NCBI RefSeq assembly: GCF_963855985.1
Contig: NC_087107.1
Coordinates: 5,580,001 to 5,644,000 of the forward strand
Source: Ostrinia nubilalis
Taxonomy: Eukaryota > Arthropoda > Insecta > Lepidoptera > Crambidae
Reading direction: 5' to 3'
Length of the DNA stretch: 64,000 bases
In this document: piece by piece, positions 56,810 to 64,000 of the stretch
Numbering within the stretch: position 1 is the stretch's first letter
Layout of the letters: every line of letters begins with the position of its first letter
Notes under the pieces: model-generated
The model's database searches: none
Told to the model about the DNA's origin: nothing
The model's input: the letters and a program-made list of their open reading frames with translations, nothing else
Position numbers and translations under genes: made by a program

Positions 56810-58887
56810 TACCTTATAAATATTCATGCTCCTATTATAGAGGGACAAAGTGATACTTTGATTAAGTATCGCGGCGGAGTCCTGATTAATGGGACTGTCC
56901 CAATTGTTCTGGCGGCGTCTTTGACATATTTTTTCGAATTTTAACCTCTTTGACAGTTTTTGACGATCTTGACTGATGCTACCGAGACGACGGCGATTTG
57001 TTTGCGTTAGATCTTGTCATCATTATTGTTATTATTACTTTTTGGGACATCTAAAAAGGATTGCTGGACATGTAAAGCAGTCTTTTTAATTCCTCTAAAA
57101 GACATTAATATTTTCTTATTGACCCAGATCAATATTATTCTTCAATTAGATTTAGACCTGGAGTCCTGAAATACACAAATACAGGATAATCCTGTATATC
57201 CTAGTTTATTCTCTAGTTCACCTTAACAGCCCCAACAAAATAATGTTTTACAAATTATATTTGGTGAAAAATAAAAAAATAAAAATGTATTTAATTACAT
57301 TCTCCGTGGTTATATGATATTATTATGTAGTAGCGGTTTAATATCGTTAAATTGAATGCTTATAAGATAGGCGTAAAAATTAAAATTCATGTTTAAAACG
57401 CAGTGTCACGGGTGAAGATTCTGAAATTAGGTGTATCAATTGGTTTAAAGTAGATCCATGTTTATTAACGAACTCATAATATAAAACAATGTACCTCCAC
57501 CAGAGTTATGATTACAGGCAATATCCAGTAAGTGGCATGCATCTCATTAGCTTATTAAATTACCGATTCATATCACATCGTTAATTTAATGGCAGCCATT
57601 TAACCAGAGGCGATAATCAGTCAACCAGTTGAAATAAAAGTGACGGGGTTCCCCTAATATTTTCGATGGGGTTCATGGGGTGCAGCGATGAGGTGTTTGA
57701 TTTTAATTAGTGACGTCATCGCGGCGCGCGATCTCATTAATAAACCTGATATTTGGAGGTAGAGGACTTGGTGACAGCGGAAAGCGGGTAACAAAACTTT
57801 CTGGCAGTTACATTTTTTAAATAATACGAAGATAGCGTATACTATTTTGAATTTGAAGTACATAGTTCTAAATTGCAGGCACTTTTAAAATATGAGCAAT
57901 TTTGTCATTCAGACGATTTTTGACTGCAACAATAATTGTATTGTATCAGGAATTATGCCTTGTTACAACCCTCGTTGATACGAACGTCGCGTCGATTAGA
58001 CAAATAATTAAAAATCTAGAATACTTACCTATTTCAATTCGTGGTTGTCAAATTTTGCAAGAATAATTATAATGAATACTAATCAAATGTTGATGAAATG
58101 TGAAATTTAAAAAAATGTTATAAATTTTGCTTCTTATTATCCCGCTTCTCGCTACTACCATGTCTACTGTCTTAGCCGCACTTCTAATCGCTGCGATTTG
58201 TCTCGCGATGTGTAGGGCCCTTAATTTTCATCTTGTACAGGAGCAGTGTTTATTTGATTGGAGTTACTTTATTTACATAAAATTAAATACAGTGATGACA
58301 GTTGAATTGGATTGACGTCAATTGTAGCACGGTAAAGGTTAATGAGCTAAATTCTTTTGAATACCAAAATAATAAGTGTAGTATGGTATGGTAATTATTA
58401 TAAGGCTCTTACTAAACAAGCAAGTAAGAATCTTTATCAAAATCAATGAAAATTATATTTTTAATCAATTAAGTTTAACTAGGTAGGTAGCAGGCGAATC
58501 TTACTTGAGTTTAAATAAAGTTTTAAAAGAGTTTTATAATATTTCTCTAAATAAATCGCCGTTATGAAGTTGCTTGACATACATACAATATTCTCAGTCT
58601 CTCTACCAAAAAATATCCGTTCATAGAATAATATCTAAAACACATCAAAGTAAATTCCACCTCGTCTACGTCCACCTGTCTATTATTTAGATTATTAAAT
58701 TGCTAATTCGGGCTAGACACAAATCGAGTCAAGACATCAAACTTGGATAATCAAAGCGAGCCCCGCCGGGCCGAGGTGTCGGAGAGGAATCTTCATACAT
58801 TTTGCAACGCAGAGTAGCTAGTGCACAGAGAAACATAGGATTATGAAACGACACTCAAAAGATTAAAACCCAAGCGTATTACAATAT
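56810..58887. other. No firm feature
   Basis: AT-rich, no supported gene. GTGACGTCATCGCGGCGCGC at 57711 is a short CpG patch with a CRE-like core. Some hydrophobic frames (for example near 58127) lack ATG starts. Confidence 0.4.
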
Positions 58888-58890
58888 TTA

Positions 58891-59181
58891 GGCTGGGTTG
58901 CACCATGTTAATTTAATTTTGACAAACGTCAAAAACCTGTCAAACTATCCATACAAAAAACACCGTTAGGCCCAGAACACACGGTGAAACGCAACTGCAA
59001 CGAAACTGCAACTTCTAGTTACTTTTGAGTTGCATCTAAGTTTCTGCCATAGATTCCGTTGAGAGACCACACATGACGCGACCAGTTTGACCAGTTCAAA
59101 TCGGTTTCGTTGCAGTTGCGTTTCACCGTGTGTTCTGGGCCTTATATAGTTATGCTCAAAGTTAGGTGGTGCAACTCAGCC
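58891..59181. mobile_element. TTGCACCA MITE split by another MITE
   Basis: TTA flanks at 58888-58890 and 59182-59184; ends GGCTGGGTTGCACCATGTTA and GTTAGGTGGTGCAACTCAGC. Removing the inner element (58969-59141) and one TTA leaves about 115 bp, the normal size of the family. Confidence 0.85.
58969..59141. mobile_element. Nested MITE with GGCCCAGAACACACGGTG ends
   Basis: TTA at 58966-58968 and 59142-59144 flank ends GGCCCAGAACACACGGTGAA and TTCACCGTGTGTTCTGGGCC, perfect over at least 20 bases and continuing through AACGCAACTGCAACGAAAC. 173 bp, Harbinger-like. Confidence 0.9.
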
Positions 59182-59184
59182 TTA

Positions 59185-61293
59185 GACACGGTTAGTTACT
59201 TATTCTGCGTACGTACTTACTATTATTAAACTCTAAAACATAAATTTTGGTTTGGTGCGTTGGATAAAAATAAGCGTTAAATGGTTTCAAGATTGACTCT
59301 CTGATTAGAAATAACAATACCTCTGTACGGATTTATACGGCACATTAAAGTAAAGAATGTGGCATCTTCTTAACTATAATGTCATTGGCGAAATTAGGTA
59401 TGTAAAAAAAATTATAGTCTGCTGTAGAGTCGACTGAATAAAGCACGATCATTAGGTTATAAATTATTGTATTTTTAAAACTTTTTTCGAGACTAGCCTC
59501 TGTTTCTACGTCTACTCTGCTGCGATCTCCATAGATCGCAACCGGATTTAGTTAACATATGTACTGCTGGGGTTGCAACCATAAATAATAATTCCGAGCT
59601 ACCCGCGAGATAAATCGACATATGCTAATATCCCGCCAAATTATTTATCGAGGGTTCTCGGAGGGAGAGTCGGGGAAATCGGCTTATTTACGAGATATGC
59701 TCTGATAACTCAGGCCATGGATACTTTAAGGAAAGAGTGGAAAATTGTGATGGATGTAGAGCTATAGCGGCCGTAATCGTGAGGGAAGAATCTTATCTTA
59801 CTTGAGTAAGTTGTTCTCTTTTAATGCTAAGATCTGTCCCTAAAAAGATTGATACTATAAATTGGCATAAAATCCTTTTTCAGCTTAAAAGCCTGAACAT
59901 TTAATTTTTATACATAGCCATTAGCAATTATACACATTTACAAATATGTGGAGTGAAAAGTACTTCCTAGTCTTATTATCTTATTTAGGGCCGTGCATGG
60001 GCGCAGTGCACGTCGACCCATTGGAATCTTTTGTGCCTAAGTAGTCTTATTTACACAATTTCCATTTTACTGAACCAGGTTTTGCTTACAGATTCCAGTA
60101 TGCAAACGCATGAAATTGGTAAAACAATAACAGTAACTGTTATATTATCATGCGCCACTGCTAACCTGATAGGCCATTAAACTGCCAATGATACAATTCT
60201 AATAAATGTCCCAAGAAACAAATGAAACATGTCACAAGTGAGTTACCCAAAGCGTTTTATCTGCCACCTCATTACACATGCTTCCTGCCCCGTATTCCAT
60301 TTGGCCCCGTCTCCCCGCGAGTAATACGTCACACACGGCCTGATAAAGCGACTCCTAAGCCAATACTCCGTTGTTTTATTGGCTTATATATCAACACTTG
60401 CTTTCCCCCATGTGGAGTTTTTTCGCCTGCCGTGTGCTCAATAAATCTGTATTGACGGGTAAATTAGAAAAGTTTGTGTGAATAATTACTTGTGCTTCGA
60501 AGGAATTGCGTTTCCGTGTGTTGTGTTGGTTATGTGAGAGTCGTGCTCTGTTACTTTAAGCATTTTGTTTGTAGTAATAATTATATTGGATAATGGTAGA
60601 GCTTTCGGCATTTATCTTGAAATTGTTTTAATTTTACCCAGTCTCCTCTACTAAAGTAGTTTATACTATGTGTTCATGTCACAATATTATGACTTCAATT
60701 AGTGTAATTTTTCTTAACACCTGCTACGTACTTAGCGTGAAATAGAAGGTTCTTTACTCTTAAATAAAAAAAAAAGCTTTTTCTCAATTATTATGTAGCT
60801 GAAGAGTTTTAGAATCTCATTTTTTTACACATTTAGATGTTTATTTTCAAAGCCAAACATAGGCAAGTCTACAATAAAATTCTACATCAATTAAGTAGCT
60901 TGCTATAGTTGCAGAGCTTCCTTGAAATAAAATTGTAAAATTCCCGAGAGCCACTCTTCCGTTCCATAAACCATCACTTTTATGTGACGTTGAAAAATTG
61001 GCACTACTTCAAAGGACGAGTGCCACCGTACTCCCGTCATAACTTAACCGAGGTTAACGGAGCGTTAGCGGCCGTTTGTACGAGCCTAGTTTTAATCAAT
61101 GCTCTTTAACTGCCGCATTTGCATGTGGATCGCTTATTCCGAGACATTAAGCGCAGTTTAACTTATGCTCCGGCATTTGTTTAGTTTTGGTTTATTGCGT
61201 TCCATTTTTGAAAGTTTTTACTTTTTCAGTTTTACATGTTTTTTCTTTATGGCCAGCATTTGCAAGAGTTATGAATTGAGTAATATTCGAGTG
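59185..61293. other. No firm feature
   Basis: A 77-codon frame at 60222 ends in an AATAAA-containing context but shows no recognised domain. No other signal. Confidence 0.4.
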
Positions 61294-61295
61294 TA

Positions 61296-61453
61296 GTTCT
61301 TGCAACTCACGAAGGCGAGGGAGCTTTACATATGTGGTGGCTCGCTACTGTTTGTATTTCAATAGTTTGGATAGATATTATACTATCGTTATGTGCATGT
61401 ACACTTATAAACATAGGTACTAAAGCTCACTCGCCTTCGTGAGTTGCAAGAAC
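61296..61453. mobile_element. MITE with GTTCTTGCAACTCACGAAGG ends
   Basis: TA at 61294-61295 and 61454-61455 flanks ends GTTCTTGCAACTCACGAAGG and complement, inverted over about 32 bp with one or two mismatches. 158 bp. Confidence 0.8.
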
Positions 61454-61463
61454 TATACCTAGT

Positions 61464-61489
61464 TAATAATAATAATAATAATAATAATA
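61464..61489 (+). repeat. (AAT)n microsatellite
   Basis: Perfect trinucleotide run, directly preceding the LINE 3' end below. Confidence 0.9.
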
Positions 61490-61720
61490 GGCGGTGATCC
61501 TCAGCACGGCACGCATTGTCCGGAGGTTCCTCAGCCTGTGACCCTGACCACCGGTAGCCTGGGCCCTGCTCCGCTGCCAGCGGGTTAACTATTTTTAAGA
61601 TTTTTGTTTTTATAATGTATTTTTATTTTTTGATAATAATTACATTGTAAAAAGAAAAAATTAAAAATAAGAAAGTAAGATGAATAAAGGAATAATAATA
61701 ATAAATATTTATTCACTTAA
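61490..61720 (+). mobile_element. LINE 3' end inserted at an AAT microsatellite
   Basis: The first frame reads VILSTARIVRRFLSL then stop, resembling the last codons of a non-LTR ORF2; then a GC-rich 3' UTR (TGGGCCCTGCTCCGCTGCCA) and an AT tail ending in AATAATAATAATAA. Clade not fixed. Confidence 0.5.
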
Positions 61721-61910
61721 ACAACCCAGTAATTTACAATATAAAGTAATTAGTAAAATTATGTTACTCTAGGGTTAGTTTTAATTTTTAGTGTCACAAT
61801 AACTTGGACCCCTGACCCGGAAACTAGTAAAAAACTGTATTATCAGGGTCAGTGATTCCTCAAACGGATTTAATAAAAAAATAAATAAAAAACACAGGAC
61901 AGTGTTTAAA

Positions 61911-61984
61911 CAACCAGGAAGTGGGTTACTGAGTTACATAAAAATAAAAATTTTTATGTAACTCAGTAACCCACTTCCTGGTTG
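61911..61984. repeat. Perfect 35-bp hairpin with AAAA loop
   Basis: 61911-61945 (starting CAACCAGGAAGTGGGTTACT) is exactly complementary to 61950-61984. Too short for a usual MITE; no target duplication noted. Confidence 0.95.
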
Positions 61985-62625
61985 GTTTGTCAAATTAAAA
62001 TTTGCGGTTAAGCTGTCGTGTATTTTTTGCAAATTTTTTTCACTATTCAATCTGTACTTACAAAAGGTATTTTTGGTGCCTTTTTGCATGTTAGGGCTTA
62101 TAATATTTCATTCAAATAATTTCTTAATTGACTTAATTCTTAACTAAGCTTAAAATCAAGTTGTTCCTAATCCCATGCCAAATAATCGTCTTTATTAAGG
62201 AACGTTTGATATTATACGATTGTAGGCTCGGTGTAGAACCCAAAGGTTAGCCTTAGAACATTAATTCACAGTGAAGCTGATCGCAAGTTTGATTCATATG
62301 AGCATGTTAAGTGGAGGGTTAATTATTGAAGGATTAATTGGACTTCGTTGTTAGATAGTTTTTTTAATTAAAAATATCCAGGTGATCATAATTACGTATA
62401 GTTGGTAAGTAATAGTTAGTAGGTAATCTATTTGAAAGTACTCAAGCCTAATACCTCTAGTAAGAAAGTATGTGAGGTAATCTTTCAAAATTAGTAGAGA
62501 TGAGAATTTTGGAAAGGGTTATACCTAATTGAGAAAATAAGCTCAAATGAAAATGTATGTCATATTACGATAAAACGTTTACTAAAAATTAAGAATAATA
62601 CAAATAATTAACCTACATAGACTAA
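61985..62625. other. No feature seen
   Basis: AT-rich sequence downstream of the minus-strand terminal exon; I see no AATAAA for that exon on the minus strand close to its stop. Confidence 0.4.
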
Positions 62626-62628
62626 TAT

Positions 62629-62798
62629 TTACAAATAAAAAATATGTCCCAAATCGCTGTCCAAACAACGCGACATGGTTCCCAGAATGCTGGCTGCATT
62701 TCCGCGCTGAATGGCCAAACTGATTCGTTGGCCAAGAAATGCGCCAGCTCTTCTATCACCTGTACAGTCAATCAGCCGCTTGGCTAATTCCCTAAAAG
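62629..62798 (-). CDS. Terminal coding exon of an unnamed gene
   Basis: On the minus strand a pyrimidine-rich tract ending TTTTTAG (or, seven bases on, CTTTTAG) precedes about 55 open codons closed by TAA at 62629-62631. It reads FRELAKRLIDCTGDRRAGAF, then LGQRISLAIQRGNAASILGT, then MSRCLDSDLGHIFYL. GC content and codon use contrast sharply with the flanks, and the TGD-R-AG-FL-QRIS-AIQRGNA pattern looks like a conserved domain rather than chance. I have a faint impression of similar C-termini in uncharacterised insect proteins but cannot name the family. It lies about 0.95 kb downstream of the exon at 63744, with a Lep1-like insertion between them. Stop-containing, so probably the last exon. 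Confidence 0.55.
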
Positions 62799-62799
62799 C

Positions 62800-63203
62800 T
62801 AAAAATGATAATTTATTTGAACTTTGGTTGTTAAATTCAATTTTTTTTAAAGATTCGCTCTCAAAATTAGTTTTTTATCCACAATGAGTAAGCTCTTGGC
62901 CTGCATTTCGCCTATTGGAAAGTTATTTGACTATCAATAATAATTGACGATATTCACTTGTTTTTACGTTATCTATTCTTTTATATTCTTGATAAGACTT
63001 AAACATTGCCTATTTAGGTACTAAGTGGCCTGCAGATCCTGCAATATGAACAGCCGTTAAAGTCAGCATTATATTAATAGTTAATACCAAAGAAAACCTA
63101 CTGCCGTTTTATTGGTGTAAGGTAATTGGATTTCTGTGACCCTAGTTTTATCGAGAGACCCGCGATATTGGTAGATTGTGCAAATCTATACTACATATTT
63201 ACT
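62800..63203. other. Probable intron, no exon seen
   Basis: TTCATATTGCAG (minus strand, near 63040-63052) resembles an acceptor, but the frame behind it closes quickly. Confidence 0.35.
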
Positions 63204-63441
63204 TGTACTAATATTATAAAGCTGAAGAGTTTGTTTGTTTGAACGCGCTAATCTCAGGATCTACTGGTCTGATTTGAAAAAATATTTATGTGCTGGATAG
63301 CCCATTTATCGAAGAAGGCTTTAAGCTAGGATATAACATCAGCTTACAGCCAATAGGGGCGCAGTAGTAAAGAAAAATGTTGCAAAAACGGGAAAATTAT
63401 TCAAACTATTTTCACGCATACGAAGTTGGGGGCACAGCTAG
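63204..63441 (+). mobile_element. Lep1-like Helitron, diverged
   Basis: TACTAATATTATAAAGCTGA at the start and GGGGGCACAGCTAG followed by T at the end. The internal GATCTACTGGTCTGATTTGA corresponds to the family's conserved middle block. It sits in the putative intron of the minus-strand gene. Confidence 0.65.
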
Positions 63442-63743
63442 TTATAAAATAATAATCATTTTATTACCACTTTCTAGACTGATATTAGGTTAAATATTGA
63501 AGAAACCAGTTTAATATAGTTTGTAGGAGATTATAAACTAATTGAAATTAAAATAAATGGTATTGGACTAATTAATGCTCATTCTATTAATATTCAGAAG
63601 ATGGTTTTAGTGTCAGAAACATGTTGTAAAATTTAATTCCTTTTAGTAATAGAATGACCGTACTAAATATGAAGTAAAATCTAAATCACTCTTAACCAAG
63701 TTAAAACAATAATTAATAAGTAAGTTGGTAACTCAAAACTTAC

Positions 63744-63909
63744 CGTAACTTTACCAAAGTTGAATGACTCCTTTATGTCGCGGTAAACACGGTAAGTAAT
63801 ATGATTCCCCTTAAGAGTCGCAGTGTAGGGTGACCCTAAGTAGGCATTATTTGGGTCAAAGTTCATGCGTACTGCCCCGCGACAGGTGGTACACTCGGAC
63901 AAATGAATC
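63744..63909 (-). CDS. Internal coding exon of the same unnamed gene
   Basis: Minus strand, acceptor AACATCAG and donor GTTACG|GTAAGT. It encodes 55 codons: IHLSECTTCRGAVRMNFDPN, then NAYLGSPYTATLKGNHITYR, then VYRDIKESFNFGKVT. The CTTC pair could be half of a zinc site. An in-frame TAA lies just beyond the acceptor, so the segment is a spliced exon or a broken frame. With the GTAAGT donor the phase is zero, which does not match either acceptor of the exon at 62629; use of an alternative donor (TTTG|GTAAAG) with the outer acceptor would join them in frame, or an exon between them is missing. Earlier exons would lie beyond 64000. Confidence 0.5.
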
Positions 63910-64000
63910 CTGATGTTTTTTAATAATTACTTTCCAAATTATAGGGCTATTTAGCGCTGTTATTCATCGAATAACATTTAATTCATTTTGAAAATTCGGA
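63910..64000. other. Window edge, nothing seen
   Basis: AT-rich sequence, presumably intron of the minus-strand gene. Confidence 0.4.

Noticed and set aside
60222..60455. 77-codon ATG frame ending near AATAAA
   Set aside because: Irregular cysteine and proline content and no domain; one signal at the 3' end is not enough.

Overview
This is eukaryotic nuclear DNA, almost certainly from a moth or butterfly. It is AT-rich, has no bacterial-type gene packing, and carries the usual litter of lepidopteran genomes: non-autonomous Lep1-type Helitrons (TC...CTAG ends between A and T), 3' ends of RTE-type LINEs with (GAT)n tails, tRNA-derived SINEs, a Tc1-like transposase remnant, a MULE remnant, and many MITEs flanked by TTA or TA. 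I found no viral genome, CRISPR array, rRNA gene or intact tRNA gene. Most long open frames are chance ORFs or cross repeats.

Layout. 1.3-6.4 kb is a large foldback element with TA-flanked GTCCAGTC ends, split by a head-to-head Tc1 derivative. 7.4-9.3 kb has a MITE and several LINE/SINE scraps. 9.4-11.1 kb holds two abutting palindromic elements; a sister of the second lies at 24.6-25.8 kb in the opposite orientation. 11.3-19.5 kb is sparse: Lep1, RTE, MITE and hAT-like copies, plus one candidate 5' exon. 19.5-21.7 kb is a composite TA-flanked element containing an RTE scrap, a Lep1-like copy and a MULE remnant. 26-46 kb is mainly non-coding with MITEs, a SINE, LINE tails, a 61-codon ORF at 29.8 kb and a palindromic element with TTGA duplications at 32.7-33.4 kb. 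46.6 kb carries a near-perfect 136-bp hairpin. 52.6-56.8 kb has two RTE copies with inverted 5' pieces, one inside a larger hAT-like element, and a textbook Lep1. 58.9-59.2 kb is a MITE inside a MITE.

Genes. Coding evidence is thin and comes from split exons. On the plus strand, two short exons at 49.2-49.5 kb join in frame across a short intron and look like the start of a protein with large introns; a microexon at 24.4 kb, a possible 5' exon ending at 12.1 kb and a CpG-rich block at 45.5 kb may belong to this or other transcripts. On the minus strand at the right edge, an internal exon (63.7-63.9 kb) and a stop-containing terminal exon (62.6-62.8 kb) suggest the 3' end of a gene entering from beyond the window. 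I cannot name either protein. The window is best read as intronic or intergenic DNA of large-intron genes, heavily remodelled by nested transposition.
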